Source: Paenibacillus endoradicis
Lineage (GTDB): Bacteria > Bacillota > Bacilli > Paenibacillales > Paenibacillaceae
Length of the DNA stretch: 64,000 nucleotides
Assembly (NCBI RefSeq): GCF_024721975.1
Contig: NZ_JANQBB010000003.1
Coordinates: forward strand, 248,001 to 312,000
Direction: 5' to 3'
The position numbers and the translations under genes are program-made. This document shows positions 46,595-57,116 of this stretch, piece by piece (within the stretch, counting starts at the first letter, position 1; every line of letters begins with the position of its first letter). Under the pieces are notes generated by a model. The model was not told the DNA's origin and made no database searches. It saw only the letters and a list, made by a program, of their open reading frames with translations.

Positions 46595-46654
46595 GCTCTC
46601 AATAACGACAAAAAGCAAGGGAATATTCCCTTGCTTTTTGTCGTTATTGAGAGC
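46595..46654. terminator. 60-bp perfect palindrome, terminator between the MBL gene and the PgpA-like gene
   Basis: Every base from 46595 to 46654 pairs with its mirror base (centre GAATATTC), giving a stem of nearly 30 bp. It contains AAAAAGC/GCTTTTT segments, starts one base after the MBL stop codon, and lies between two convergent genes. Confidence 0.85.
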
Positions 46655-46685
46655 TATATGATATGCCTTCGTAAGTTGTTAAGCA

Positions 46686-47225
46686 TTAGTCTAGCGGAGG
46701 AGTTGTTACTCCTTCACGCTCAGCTTGTCTTCTATGTGCATAGCGACTAGCTGCAGAAGCTGCAATTGCACCAACTATATCATCAAGGAAGGTATGTATA
46801 TCTTTATCATTTTTTTCATTAAGCTTCTTCAAAATTCCAGGTTTTAATTTATCCACATAGCCGAAGTTAGTGAATCCAATACTTCCATATACATTAACAA
46901 TGGATAAGGCTAATATTTCATCACAACCATAAAGACCTTCATCATTTTCAATCATTTCTTGAAGAGGAGCAATTAATTGACCTTGTTCAGCAAGAATATC
47001 TAATTGAATACCCGTCAAGATAGCATTCTGCACTTCACGTTTGGAAAGCACGGCTTCTACATGAACAATACAATCTTCCACTTGTAAGTCAGCCGAATAT
47101 TCTTTTTGAAGAAAATGGACAAGCTCAGCAATATGGGTTGTCGTAACCCCACGTTCTTCTAATAGTTTATATGTCGCTTGAGCAACAGCATTGCTATTCA
47201 AACTATATTTACCTGTGTGTGACAT
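46686..47225 (-). CDS. Phosphatidylglycerophosphatase A-like protein (YutG type), second copy
   Basis: 179 residues, clearly paralogous to 22550-23038: HFLQKEYSADLQVEDC, SKREVQNAILTGIQLD, NVYGSIGFTNFGYVDKLKPG and a C-terminal acidic HTFLDDIVGAIAASAASRYAH. It has an extra N-terminal piece and a charged tail. AGGAGG lies upstream of the ATG. Same function inference and same caution as the first copy. It is divergent from gerM. Confidence 0.75.
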   Translation of the reverse strand: MSHTGKYSLNSNAVAQATYKLLEERGVTTTHIAELVHFLQKEYSADLQVEDCIVHVEAVLSKREVQNAILTGIQLDILAEQGQLIAPLQEMIENDEGLYGCDEILALSIVNVYGSIGFTNFGYVDKLKPGILKKLNEKNDKDIHTFLDDIVGAIAASAASRYAHRRQAEREGVTTPPLD

Positions 47226-47405
47226 ATCAAAAACCTCCTAAAACTTTCGTTTATTACTTGATTGACCTCACTTTAAAGAAAAATACTTGAATGCAAATGT
47301 TTTTTTGGACAATATAGGTCTAAAAACTGGAAGGGCTCGTATACATATTACTACAAAAGACAAGTTGTACAAAGTTTTTGATGAAAATAGGGGAGGATTT
47401 ATACA

Positions 47406-48458
47406 ATGGAAATGAAAAAATGGTTGCGTTCAACAGCGCTAGTAAGTTTGATGGTGGTACCGATGCTAGTTACAGGATGTGGGTTATTCTCGAAATCTGC
47501 GTCTGAGGCGATAGATCCTCCACAGACAGAAGTCATTGAAGGTCAAGACGAGCAGACAAGCAGTTGGTTCAATGATGTTGAGGGAGCAACACAATATACG
47601 GTCTATTTGCAAGATAAGAATGGTTACCTTGCTCCGATCTCATTACCAATGGCATTAGCTGAAGACGAAGTTGTAGGTAGCAAGTTACTTGAGGTAATGG
47701 TAGACCAAGGAATGTACTCAACCGCTTTACCAGTAGATTTTCGTGCATTAGTTCCACAAGGGACTGAAGTGTTGTCCTACGAATTGAATGCAGAGACAGG
47801 TATCGCGACGGTTAACTTCTCTGAACCATTTGTGGATTATAACGCTGCAGACGAGCGTGCAATTGTCGAGGCTATTACTTGGACATTGACTTCACTTGAA
47901 GGAGTGGAAGGTGTTACGATACAAGTAGCTGGCGAAACGCTAGGTGAAATGCCTATAGCACAATATCCACTTGCAACGGTACTAGATCGTTCTATCGGAA
48001 TTAATATCGAGCTTGCTGAAGGTGTGAATTACTCACAAGCATCTCCAGTAACAATATACTTCTCAGCAGAAACAATGAATGAAGAACAGTATTTTGTTCC
48101 AGTTACTCGTATGATTAATCGTGAAGATTCTCAAGCAGTGGCAGCGATTGAACAACTAATTGTAGGTCCGAAGAACACGAAAACATTAACTTCAGTAATT
48201 CTTCCGGATGTAGAAGTAACGTCAATTGAAGAGTATGACGGAGTCGTCCATATTGATCTACAAGACGAAGCATATGAGCCAGGATTATTTGTACCTTCTC
48301 AAATGTTGCAAGCTGTTATTCTATCAGTAGCTGAAAACACCGGAGTAGCATCAGTTCAAGTACGTGTAAATGGTGACATCAACATCTTTGATGAAAATAA
48401 CAACTCATACAGTGAACCAGTAAGTATTCCAATGAATGTGAATGCTTTGAAAATGTAA
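47406..48458 (+). CDS. gerM: GerM-type sporulation lipoprotein
   Basis: 350 residues: lipoprotein signal (MLVTGCGLFSK, lipobox Cys near 27), then two GerMN domains (about 58-190 and 205-345), shown by TVYLQDKNGYLAPI and TIYFSAETMNEEQYFVPVTR as their starts. Known role in Bacillus: needed for sporulation and germination, acting at the engulfing membranes. GGGGAGG precedes the ATG. In Bacillus gerM is followed at once by rph and the rdgB homologue; here about 8.7 kb intervene. Confidence 0.9.
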   Translation: MEMKKWLRSTALVSLMVVPMLVTGCGLFSKSASEAIDPPQTEVIEGQDEQTSSWFNDVEGATQYTVYLQDKNGYLAPISLPMALAEDEVVGSKLLEVMVDQGMYSTALPVDFRALVPQGTEVLSYELNAETGIATVNFSEPFVDYNAADERAIVEAITWTLTSLEGVEGVTIQVAGETLGEMPIAQYPLATVLDRSIGINIELAEGVNYSQASPVTIYFSAETMNEEQYFVPVTRMINREDSQAVAAIEQLIVGPKNTKTLTSVILPDVEVTSIEEYDGVVHIDLQDEAYEPGLFVPSQMLQAVILSVAENTGVASVQVRVNGDINIFDENNNSYSEPVSIPMNVNALKM

Positions 48459-48547
48459 TTTGCTCGCAATGTACTGTGAGCTGGCGCGCCCTTACAAGTT
48501 CTAGCCTTTAACATCAAGCTACGACAATTAACGTATAAAGAATGGTG

Positions 48548-48632
48548 AAATCCTCTCTATTGTACTTAATGTAATTATTCCATGAGAAATTATGGGTAGT
48601 ACATTATTACATAGCGGGGATTTTTGTTTTTC
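48548..48632 (+). terminator. Weak composite hairpin after gerM
   Basis: AAATCC/GGATTT outer arms, GTAC-type and ATGTAA/TTACAT inner pieces and CCAT/ATGG at the tip, followed by T-rich sequence. The rest of 48459-48772 shows no gene; a TTGACT near 48645 may belong to the promoter of the sugar operon. Confidence 0.45.
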
Positions 48633-48772
48633 TAACAAATTAAGGTTGACTATGTGATGTCATTCCATACAGGTTAAAAATTTATAAAAACAAGTCAATT
48701 TATTCAAAAGACGCTGGGCACTTCAAACTCTACACTTAAGAGGTAAGTAAATAGTGAGAGGGGCTCAGAGAA

Positions 48773-49846
48773 ATGAAAAAAGGTTTAATGTTTATTGTAC
48801 TTTCACTCATCGTTATGTCACTTGCAGCATGTTCAAGTAATAGTGGAGGTTCCAAAAGTGACAAAGGAAGTGTAGGTCTTTCCATGCCCACAAAATCTTC
48901 TGAACGTTGGGTTGCTGATGGAGGAAATATGAAAAAGGAATTTGAAGCACTTGGATACGATGTAGATCTTCAATATGCAGAAGATGTTATTGAAAACCAA
49001 GTATCTCAAATCGAGAACATGATTACAAAAGGAGTCAAAGTACTTATTATCGCTGCGATAGATGGTGAATCATTAACGGACGTATTACAAAAAGCGGCTG
49101 ATGAGAACATTTCAGTTATCGCATATGATCGGTTAATTAGAAATACAGAACATTTAAGTTATTATGCAACGTTTGATAATTTCAAAGTTGGTGTACTTCA
49201 AGCTTCTTACATTGAAGATAAGTTAGGGCTGAAAGAGGGGAAGGGACCGTTCAATATTGAACTATTCGGTGGTTCACCCGATGACAACAATGCTTATTTC
49301 TTCTTCGATGGTGCGATGAGTGTACTACAACCATATATCGATAATGGTAAATTAGTTGTGAAAAGTGGTCAGACAAAAATGGAGCAAGTTGCAACATTAC
49401 GATGGGATGGCGCAACAGCACAGTCTCGTATGGACAACTTACTAAGTGCGAACTACACATCTGATCAAGTGGATGCAGTTCTTTCTCCATATGATGGTAT
49501 TAGTATCGGTATTATCTCATCATTAAAAGGTGTAGGTTACGGTTCAGGAGATAAAGCAATGCCGATCATTAGTGGTCAAGATGCTGAACTGGCTTCTGTC
49601 AAATCGATTATTGCAGGTGAACAAACATCTACGATCTTCAAAGATACACGCGAACTTGCGAAAGTAGCCGTATCTATGGCTGAAGCTGTTCTTGAGGGGA
49701 AAGAAGCTACTATTAATGATACGACAACTTACGATAATGGAGTGAAGGTTGTTCCTTCCTTCTTATTAGAACCAGTAAGTGTAGATATTATGAATTACAA
49801 AGAAATACTGATCGATTCAGGTTACTACGCTGATAGCGATTTTTAA
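48773..49846 (+). CDS. Sugar ABC transporter substrate-binding lipoprotein (ChvE/XylF type)
   Basis: 357 residues. Lipobox LAACSS (Cys near 20), then a periplasmic-binding-protein type 1 fold: [56 protein letters not shown]. The pattern (Tyr-Asp-Arg-Leu and Ser-Pro-Tyr/Asn-Asp) is that of ChvE-like multiple-sugar and xylose binding proteins for pentoses or galactose-like sugars. It delivers its ligand to the permease and ATPase encoded downstream. A hairpin between it and the ATPase gene may keep the binding protein in excess. Confidence 0.9.
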   Translation: MKKGLMFIVLSLIVMSLAACSSNSGGSKSDKGSVGLSMPTKSSERWVADGGNMKKEFEALGYDVDLQYAEDVIENQVSQIENMITKGVKVLIIAAIDGESLTDVLQKAADENISVIAYDRLIRNTEHLSYYATFDNFKVGVLQASYIEDKLGLKEGKGPFNIELFGGSPDDNNAYFFFDGAMSVLQPYIDNGKLVVKSGQTKMEQVATLRWDGATAQSRMDNLLSANYTSDQVDAVLSPYDGISIGIISSLKGVGYGSGDKAMPIISGQDAELASVKSIIAGEQTSTIFKDTRELAKVAVSMAEAVLEGKEATINDTTTYDNGVKVVPSFLLEPVSVDIMNYKEILIDSGYYADSDF

Positions 49847-49867
49847 GTTAGTTATAGGTTATCAAAG

Positions 49868-49903
49868 ATAGAAATGATTTGGTAATTACCGAATCATTTC
49901 TAT
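49868..49903 (+). terminator. Partial terminator between binding-protein and ATPase genes
   Basis: A 16-bp stem with one mismatch-like G-T pair (49868-49883 and 49888-49903) and 4-nt loop. Partial termination would give more binding protein than transporter. Confidence 0.7.
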
Positions 49904-49941
49904 TCATTTCTAAAAGTGAGTGAAGGAGAGGAAGTGGCAAT

Positions 49942-51477
49942 TTGTCAGAAGTAATCTTGGCGATGAATGGTATTACTAAAACATTTCCTGGAGTAAAAGC
50001 ACTCGAAAATGTGAATTTACGAGTACTAGAAGGAGAAATTCATGCCTTAATGGGTGAGAATGGTGCTGGAAAATCTACTTTAATGAAAGTGTTATCTGGC
50101 GTGTATCCCTTTGGTTCTTACGAAGGTGAAATCTACTTTGAAGATGTTCTATGTCAGTTTCAAGATATTTCACAAAGTGAACAAAAGGGAATTGTAATTA
50201 TTCATCAAGAACTTGCGTTAATTCCTCAGTTATCTATAGCAGAAAATATATTTCTCGGCAATGAACGTAGTCATCGAGGTGTTATTAATTGGTACGAAAC
50301 AGATTTAGCGACAAAAGAGCTATTAGCCAAAGTTGGACTTGTGGAAGCTCCGACTACTTTAGCTAGCATGATAGGTGTTGGAAAGCAGCAATTAGTGGAA
50401 ATTGCAAAAGCATTATCTAAAAAAGTAAAACTGTTAATTCTAGATGAACCAACGGCAGCACTCAATGAAGAAGATAGTGAGAACCTTCTTCAACTACTTC
50501 TTCAGTTCAAAGAAGAAGGGATTACATCTATTATTATTTCTCATAAATTGAATGAAATTATGAAAGTAGCAGATGCGATTACGATATTACGAGATGGTCA
50601 AACAATAGAAACTTTGTATATGACACAAGATGATATTTCTGAAGAACGGATAATTAAAGGAATGGTTGGTCGTGATCTAACGCATCGATATCCAGAGAGG
50701 ACGCCCAATATTGCTGAAACATTTTTTGAAATAAAAAATTGGACGGTATATCATCCGACTCAAAGTCAGCGCTGCATAATTGATAATGTCCAATTGCATA
50801 TTAGGCGAGGTGAAATTGTAGGAGTAGCTGGCTTAATGGGAGCAGGTCGAACTGAACTTGCGATGAGTATCTTTGGAGAGAGCTACGGTCGTAAAGTAAG
50901 TGGTGAAGCTTTTAAGAATGGTAAGCTCATTAAACTAAACAACATTCGAGCGGCAATAGATTATGGAATTGCATACGTAACTGAAGACCGTAAAGAGTAT
51001 GGACTTATTCTTATTGATGATATTAAGCACAATATTACACTAGCAAATTTGAAAAGAATATCTTCAAAAAATATTGTGAATGATCACCAAGAATTAATGG
51101 ATGCTGAAGATTTTAGAACACGACTTAATATTAAGACACCAAGTGTACACCAGAAAACAGGTAACTTATCTGGTGGTAATCAACAAAAGGTTGTCTTAAG
51201 TAAGTGGATTTACACTGAGCCTGATTTGCTCATATTAGATGAACCAACAAGAGGGATAGACGTCGGTGCGAAGTATGAAATATATAAGATTATTAATGAA
51301 TTAGCAGATGAAGGTAAAGGAATTATGTTGATATCTTCAGAATTACCAGAATTGCTAGGTATGTGCGATCGCATCTATGTAATGAATGAGGGGTTGTTTA
51401 CAGGCGAAGTAATACGCTCAGAAGCAAATCAAGAATTGCTTATGAAATTTATGACGAAAGGGCGAAATAACCAATGA
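49942..51477 (+). CDS. Sugar ABC transporter ATP-binding protein (MmsA/XylG type)
   Basis: 511 residues with two ABC domains, as usual for the CUT2 family. First domain: Walker [17 protein letters not shown], degenerate signature [15 protein letters not shown], Walker [12 protein letters not shown]. Second domain: [15 protein letters not shown] (degenerate A), signature [28 protein letters not shown]. It probably starts at TTG 49942 behind GGAGAGGAAG. It overlaps the permease gene by 4 bp. Confidence 0.92.
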   Translation: MSEVILAMNGITKTFPGVKALENVNLRVLEGEIHALMGENGAGKSTLMKVLSGVYPFGSYEGEIYFEDVLCQFQDISQSEQKGIVIIHQELALIPQLSIAENIFLGNERSHRGVINWYETDLATKELLAKVGLVEAPTTLASMIGVGKQQLVEIAKALSKKVKLLILDEPTAALNEEDSENLLQLLLQFKEEGITSIIISHKLNEIMKVADAITILRDGQTIETLYMTQDDISEERIIKGMVGRDLTHRYPERTPNIAETFFEIKNWTVYHPTQSQRCIIDNVQLHIRRGEIVGVAGLMGAGRTELAMSIFGESYGRKVSGEAFKNGKLIKLNNIRAAIDYGIAYVTEDRKEYGLILIDDIKHNITLANLKRISSKNIVNDHQELMDAEDFRTRLNIKTPSVHQKTGNLSGGNQQKVVLSKWIYTEPDLLILDEPTRGIDVGAKYEIYKIINELADEGKGIMLISSELPELLGMCDRIYVMNEGLFTGEVIRSEANQELLMKFMTKGRNNQ

Positions 51478-52640
51478 TTGAAGCACTCAAAAAGATGTTT
51501 CGCAGCAATATAAGACAATATGGAATGTTTATTGCACTTATATTAATTATGCTATTTTTTCAAGTTCTTACGGATGGTACATTATTAAAACCACTGAATA
51601 TTACGAATCTCATACTACAAAATAGTTATATTCTTATTCTCGCAATTGGGATGTTACTTGTTATCATTACTGGTCATATTGATCTATCCGTTGGTTCTGT
51701 TGCTGCTTTTGTTGGAGCTGTATCCGCTATAATGATGGTTAATTATGATATTCCATTCGTATTAGCCGTTATTCTCTCTCTTCTTATTGGAGCATTAGTA
51801 GGTGCATGGCAAGGATTCTGGATTGCTTATGTACGCATACCCGCATTCATTGTGACATTAGCAGGGATGTTACTTTTTCGAGGCTTAACGATGCTTGTAC
51901 TCAATGGGAAGTCGGTATCGCCCTTTCCTGATGGATTTCGTGCGATAAGTACTGGCTTTATTCCAGATTTCGCTCATGCTAGTAGCACACATATGGTAAC
52001 GATCATAATAGGGATTGCCTTATCATTATTACTTGTATATTCAGAGTGGAGACAGCGCTTAATAGAGAAGCGATACAATCTAGAATTGCTGCCATTACCT
52101 ATAATTATCTTTAAAATGGTCTTCATTACTGCGATTATTAACTACTTTACGTTGATTACAGCATCATATAAAGGCTTACCTAATATTTTTATTTTACTAT
52201 TTGTATTAGTTCTATTTTATTCCTTTGTAATGAAGCGTACAGTGGTTGGTAGACATATCTATGCACTAGGTGGTAATGAAAAAGCTGCAAGACTATCTGG
52301 TGTGAAGACGAAGAAAATGACGTTTTGGGTATTTGTTAATATGGGAGTATTAGCAGCACTTGCAGGACTCGTATTTGCTGCACGTTTAAATGCGGCTACA
52401 CCAAAAGCTGGAGTCAACTTTGAACTAGATGCGATTGCAGCTGCATTTATTGGTGGAGCATCAGCAACAGGTGGCGTGGGAACAGTTATTGGAGCAATTA
52501 TAGGCGGATTAGTGATGGGTGTTATGAACAATGGAATGTCGCTTATTGGGCTTGGAATAGACTATCAACAAGGGATCAAGGGGTTAGTATTACTGTTAGC
52601 GGTAGCGTTTGATATCTATAATAAAAACAAATCAGCATAA
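51474..52640 (+). CDS. Sugar ABC transporter permease (MmsB/XylH type)
   Basis: 388 residues, about ten membrane segments; the [18 protein letters not shown] and [16 protein letters not shown] motifs are typical of CUT2 permeases for monosaccharides. The ATG overlaps the TGA of the ATPase gene. It completes the transporter with the two preceding genes. Confidence 0.93.
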   Translation: MIEALKKMFRSNIRQYGMFIALILIMLFFQVLTDGTLLKPLNITNLILQNSYILILAIGMLLVIITGHIDLSVGSVAAFVGAVSAIMMVNYDIPFVLAVILSLLIGALVGAWQGFWIAYVRIPAFIVTLAGMLLFRGLTMLVLNGKSVSPFPDGFRAISTGFIPDFAHASSTHMVTIIIGIALSLLLVYSEWRQRLIEKRYNLELLPLPIIIFKMVFITAIINYFTLITASYKGLPNIFILLFVLVLFYSFVMKRTVVGRHIYALGGNEKAARLSGVKTKKMTFWVFVNMGVLAALAGLVFAARLNAATPKAGVNFELDAIAAAFIGGASATGGVGTVIGAIIGGLVMGVMNNGMSLIGLGIDYQQGIKGLVLLLAVAFDIYNKNKSA

Positions 52641-52694
52641 GTTCTAAATATGCTATAATTTTGAATATTATGGATGAAATTGGAGGTGATAATC

Positions 52695-53708
52695 GTGAAG
52701 AAGCTCATATTCATGTATCTAGTCCTAATCTTAACCTTGTCGACCTATTTATTCGCCATTTATTATCGAGGCGATAGTACCGAAGCAATCGAACAAGAAG
52801 CAGGACTTCATGGAAGCATGGATGAGAAGTATGTCATGGTAAATTTCCTCACTGGTATTGATTATTGGAAAAATATATTAAAAGGATTTGAGGATGCTGC
52901 CGCTAATCTAGGAGTATCTATAGAATATAAAGGCTCGACGCAATACGATGTACAAGAGCAAATTATTGTGCTGGAACAGGTTATTGCAAGAAAACCTGCG
53001 GGGATTGCTTTATCAGCGATGGATTCAGAAGCGCTTAATGATGCAATTAACAAGGCAGTAGAAGCGGGTATACCTGTCGTTATGTTTGATGCTAACGCAC
53101 CGGATAGCGCTGCGTATTCCTTTATCGGAACAAACAATTATGAGGCAGGAGTAACTGCTGCTAGAGAGATGGCTAATTTAGTCGGAAACAAAGGGCAGAT
53201 TGGTATTATCACTCACCCGAATCAGTTGAATCATAAGCAACGAACACAAGGGTTTCAAGATACTTTACGTAATGAATATCCAGAACTAGAAGTCGTTGCT
53301 ATTGAAGATGGTAAAGGTGATCAACTTATCACTGAGCAGAAAGCAAAGATGTTAATAGGTGAATACGACAAGTTATTGGGGATCTTTGTAACCGAAGCAA
53401 GTGGTGGAGTAGGTGTAGGTAATGCACTTATTGCAGAAGATGCCTATAAGAGAGTTAAAGTAATCGGCTTTGATACAGATAAAGGTACGTTAGATATGAT
53501 AAAGAGTGGTGTACTATCAGCCACAATTGTTCAAGGGACATGGAATATGGGGTACTGGTCATTAATCCAATTATTCCATCTACACCATGAAATATTAGAG
53601 CCAATACCTGATTGGAAGAATACTAATATCGCACCGCTACCAACTTATGTAGATACAGGAGTTTCGGTTGTATGCAAAGAAAATGTCGATCATTTCTATG
53701 CAAAATAG
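52695..53708 (+). CDS. Second sugar-binding protein (RbsB-like), coupled to the two-component system
   Basis: 337 residues from the GTG at 52695, which has GGAGGTG 6 nt upstream. The N-terminal hydrophobic segment (about 4-22) has no lipobox Cys, so it is a signal anchor or peptide. The rest is a type 1 binding-protein fold: GIALSAMDSEALNDAI, VVMFDANAPDS, KVIGFDTDKGTLD. It lies 54 bp after the permease and 27 bp before the histidine kinase gene. It probably presents the sugar to the kinase rather than to the transporter; this is inference from position. Confidence 0.83.
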   Translation: MKKLIFMYLVLILTLSTYLFAIYYRGDSTEAIEQEAGLHGSMDEKYVMVNFLTGIDYWKNILKGFEDAAANLGVSIEYKGSTQYDVQEQIIVLEQVIARKPAGIALSAMDSEALNDAINKAVEAGIPVVMFDANAPDSAAYSFIGTNNYEAGVTAAREMANLVGNKGQIGIITHPNQLNHKQRTQGFQDTLRNEYPELEVVAIEDGKGDQLITEQKAKMLIGEYDKLLGIFVTEASGGVGVGNALIAEDAYKRVKVIGFDTDKGTLDMIKSGVLSATIVQGTWNMGYWSLIQLFHLHHEILEPIPDWKNTNIAPLPTYVDTGVSVVCKENVDHFYAK

Positions 53709-53735
53709 AGAGAGTCATAGGAAGGAGAGTAGGAG

Positions 53736-55601
53736 ATGTTTTCTAAATGGCTACAATTCAATAACTTATCTATACGTAATAAATTGATATTGCATTTTAT
53801 TCTCATTAGTATTCTTCCTTCTCTCGTTATTACATTATTAATATCTTGGACAGTAAGTAATATGCTGGAAAAACAATCTAATACACAAATATTGCAGCTG
53901 ATTGGGAATGTAAGTAAGTCGCTTGATGCCCAAGCAGCAAATATACAAAATATCTCTTATTTCATCTCAATGGATCCAGATATTCAAACATATCTTAATG
54001 ACGGATCAATCTCCATTGCCAAAGATGAAGATCGTTATCGTCTATATCGGTTTTTGCAAAGCTTTACAACGTTATATTCAGAGATCGCAGGTATCATGAT
54101 TGTACGTGCGGATGGTCAATATTTCAGTAATGATATGTACGCAAGATCGGAACGGAATCTAACGGAAGAATATTGGTATCATGAGGCAATGGCAGCTAGA
54201 GGTATCTACAAAATGATAGGTCATCCTTCTGAACGTAATGTTACGACTCATGTCAATTACAAAGATAGTGAAATCGTATCTGTCGTTAGAGCGATACAAG
54301 ACCCAGATACTGGAACAACGAAAGGTGTTGTTCTCATTGATCTAAAGTTAAGAGTGATTGCTGAAATGCTTGGCGATGTGAAATTAGGAAAAAGTGGCTA
54401 TCTCATCGTAGTAGATAATAACAACGATTTGATCTATTCTCCCAAGAACGGAATTACTTTAGATCGTGAAGCGATTGTTCAACTTTTAGAACAATCTGCT
54501 ACGGGAAGTTTCGCTATTGATACTAAGGATGAACAGCTTCAAATTTTATATCAAAAATCTAATTTTACGAATTGGACGACGGTTGGTGTATTTCCTATGC
54601 GGGATACTTTACAAGCGATTAAAGATGTTAATTTGTACTTAGTTATCTTTCTTTTTGTTGTTTGCATGCTAGGAATTACTGCATCTTATTATTTGTCGTT
54701 CTCTATATCAAGACCGATTGCTCAACTGGCATCTTCAATGCGTAAAGTAGAAGAAGGTAATATGAATATTCGCTTTTCGGGAGTACGTCAAGATGAGGTA
54801 GGTAGATTAGGTAATAGTTTTAATAAGATGTTAACGCAGATGAAGAAATTGTTAATGCAGGTTGAACAAGAACAAAACATGAAACGAGAAGCCGAACTGA
54901 GAAGTCTGCAGGCACATATTCAACCTCATTTTCTCTATAACACATTAGATACAATTCAATGGCTTGCGCGAAAAGATGGCGCCAAAGAAGCAACAGAAAT
55001 GGTTGAGGCTTTATCAAAATTATTTCGTCTTGGACTGAGTAAAGGACAAGAGTTAATTCCGATGCATGATGAGATTGAGCATATCACAAGTTATCTTGTC
55101 ATTCAAAAGACACGCTACAAAGATAAATTAAACTATTCCGTCGATATTGAAGACGGTATTACAACGTTATTTGTTATCAAATTAATATTACAGCCACTTG
55201 TTGAGAATGCGATCTATCATGGTATTAAGGAGCGCAGAGGGCCTGGGAATATTACTATACGTGCTAGTGTTAGTCATGGGTTTCTACGTATTACTGTAGC
55301 AGATGATGGAGCAGGTATGAATGAGGCGAGATTACTACAGTTACGTCATGTGTTGCAATCTCTTGCTGAATCAACCTCTGAAGAGCTACCTACACTTGAG
55401 TTAACTCGTAACGGTCAAAGTGTCGGTTATGGCTTAAGAAATGTTCAAGAGCGACTACAACTTAGTTTCGGGGGACTATATGGAATCAGTGTAGATAGTT
55501 CAGTCGGAAAAGGCACAATGGTAACGATCAGTCACCCGATCATAAAGCAGAAAGGGAGAGAAGCAAATGTTGAAAACTTGGAAAGTTATCATAGCGGATG
55601 A
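53736..55601 (+). CDS. YesM-type sensor histidine kinase
   Basis: 621 residues: membrane helix (about 20-40), extracellular Cache-like sensing domain (about 45-295), second helix (about 300-322), HAMP (about 325-375), His_kinase domain with the phosphoacceptor His in LQAHIQPHFLYNTLDTIQW, and HATPase (QPLVENAIYHGI, VADDGAGM, GYGLRNVQERL). It pairs with the downstream regulator, whose gene it overlaps by 35 bp. AGGAGAG precedes the ATG. Confidence 0.93.
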   Translation: MFSKWLQFNNLSIRNKLILHFILISILPSLVITLLISWTVSNMLEKQSNTQILQLIGNVSKSLDAQAANIQNISYFISMDPDIQTYLNDGSISIAKDEDRYRLYRFLQSFTTLYSEIAGIMIVRADGQYFSNDMYARSERNLTEEYWYHEAMAARGIYKMIGHPSERNVTTHVNYKDSEIVSVVRAIQDPDTGTTKGVVLIDLKLRVIAEMLGDVKLGKSGYLIVVDNNNDLIYSPKNGITLDREAIVQLLEQSATGSFAIDTKDEQLQILYQKSNFTNWTTVGVFPMRDTLQAIKDVNLYLVIFLFVVCMLGITASYYLSFSISRPIAQLASSMRKVEEGNMNIRFSGVRQDEVGRLGNSFNKMLTQMKKLLMQVEQEQNMKREAELRSLQAHIQPHFLYNTLDTIQWLARKDGAKEATEMVEALSKLFRLGLSKGQELIPMHDEIEHITSYLVIQKTRYKDKLNYSVDIEDGITTLFVIKLILQPLVENAIYHGIKERRGPGNITIRASVSHGFLRITVADDGAGMNEARLLQLRHVLQSLAESTSEELPTLELTRNGQSVGYGLRNVQERLQLSFGGLYGISVDSSVGKGTMVTISHPIIKQKGREANVENLESYHSG

Positions 55602-56772
55602 TGAAGCCATTATCCGTGAAGGTATTAGAGCTTCGATCCCTTGGCAAAATATTCAACTGGAAGTAGTAGCTGAAGCTGAAGATGGTGAAGAAGCACTTGA
55701 ACTTGCATTAGAATATGAAGTAGATATTATCCTTGTTGATTTGAGTATGCCGATAATGAATGGATTAACGCTAATCCGACAGTTGCGAGAGAAACTACCG
55801 AATTGTTTGGTTAGTATTATTACAGGTCATGATGAATTTAGCTATGCACAACAAGCTATTAAGCTTAATGTACATGATTACATATTAAAACCTATTAACC
55901 CTGAATTACTAAGTGAGATGTTACGTAAAATGGTTATTAAATTAGAGAAAAATGAAGTTCAATCCTCCCTTATGATTCAAGCTTCCAAGCAAATTGATAA
56001 AAATATTGATGCTTTACGAGAACGCTTTTGTCAAGAGTGGGTAAAGGGTGAAATTGAACAAGATGAAATAATCGTTCAACTGAAATTTCTTCGCTTAGCA
56101 GTTATTGCTCCGAAAGCAATTGCTATTGTTAGATGGCAAGATCAAGTCAATTTTCGTAGTATGCATGGCGAACGTGATCGTCAACTTATACTATATGCGA
56201 TTGAGAATATTGCTAAGGAATGTATTGCAGAGCATTGTCAACATATATTTCGTGATGAGAAGCAAGACATTATTATAATGCTTGCTGGTTCTCTTCCTCA
56301 ATGGAAAGAATTGCAGATCATTGAGTCGATTAAGCGATATTTGAACATTGATATACGCTGGTGCGAGTATGCTAATCTTAACGGTTATACAGGTGTTTCT
56401 CACTCCTATATGGAAGCAAAGCAACAGCTGAATCGTGAAATTATGCTAACTCCATTAATTAAACAAGCTAAAGATCAGATTGATGAGCGATATTGGGATG
56501 GCTCTCTGTCGCTTGAGAAGATCGCTTGTCACTTAAATGTGACTCCAGTGTATTTAAGTAGAGCATTTAAGCAGGAGTTAGGATATTCCTTTATCCATTA
56601 TGTAACATTTATTAGAATGAAGCGGGCTATACATCTACTTCAAGATCAGCGTCTTAGCATATTAGAAATAGCAGAAAAGACTGGTTACGATACGCAGCAT
56701 TACTTCAGTACTGCTTTCAAGAAACTTATAGGGATGTCCCCTAATCAATATCGAAAAGCAGATCGAACATAA
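55567..56772 (+). CDS. YesN-type response regulator with AraC DNA-binding domain
   Basis: 401 residues. Receiver domain 1-125: acidic pocket Asp11-Asp12, phospho-acceptor Asp58 (ILVDLSMPIMNG), Lys in DYILKPINPE. Middle region of unknown role; C-terminal AraC HTH (about 300-400: LNVTPVYLSRAFKQELGY and ILEIAEKTGYDTQHYFSTAF). It starts at the ATG at 55567 with AAGGGAGAG upstream. It probably controls the adjacent sugar transporter operon. A terminator follows. Confidence 0.93.
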   Translation: MLKTWKVIIADDEAIIREGIRASIPWQNIQLEVVAEAEDGEEALELALEYEVDIILVDLSMPIMNGLTLIRQLREKLPNCLVSIITGHDEFSYAQQAIKLNVHDYILKPINPELLSEMLRKMVIKLEKNEVQSSLMIQASKQIDKNIDALRERFCQEWVKGEIEQDEIIVQLKFLRLAVIAPKAIAIVRWQDQVNFRSMHGERDRQLILYAIENIAKECIAEHCQHIFRDEKQDIIIMLAGSLPQWKELQIIESIKRYLNIDIRWCEYANLNGYTGVSHSYMEAKQQLNREIMLTPLIKQAKDQIDERYWDGSLSLEKIACHLNVTPVYLSRAFKQELGYSFIHYVTFIRMKRAIHLLQDQRLSILEIAEKTGYDTQHYFSTAFKKLIGMSPNQYRKADRT

Positions 56773-56817
56773 GTTAACGTTTTAACAGTTCGATGGGTTT
56801 ATTATCGTATAGATGTG

Positions 56818-56862
56818 AGCTATTGTAATTAGTAGACGAAGTAACTACTAATTACAATGGCT
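56818..56862 (+). terminator. Terminator of the sugar transport/sensing operon
   Basis: A 14-bp perfect stem (56822-56835 and 56845-56858) extended by AGCT/GGCT, with T residues after it. Confidence 0.85.
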
Positions 56863-57116
56863 TTTGTTAATTAATGGATGTAAAAGTGTGATTTGATGAA
56901 ATCAAAATTAGATGAAATATCCTCTGACATACGCAAATTGCAGATAGCACAAGACAATTCTCTAATATAATGCTAGTTAACATTGGTTAACGAGGTAGGT
57001 TAAAGGAGCGAATTGTAGGCAAACATGAATAGCTAGATACAATTTACTGGTGCATTTACATAAATGCTTTGTTACAATAAGAAATGTTGTACATAAATAT
57101 ATTACAATTAGATGCA
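56863..57116. other. Intergenic region before rph
   Basis: No credible gene. It holds a 24-codon frame at 56896 without a ribosome site. AT-rich; the rph promoter should lie here but no clear -35/-10 pair was found. Confidence 0.4.

Noticed and set aside
56896..56970. 24-codon open frame between the response regulator and rph
   Set aside because: No ribosome site and no recognisable protein features.
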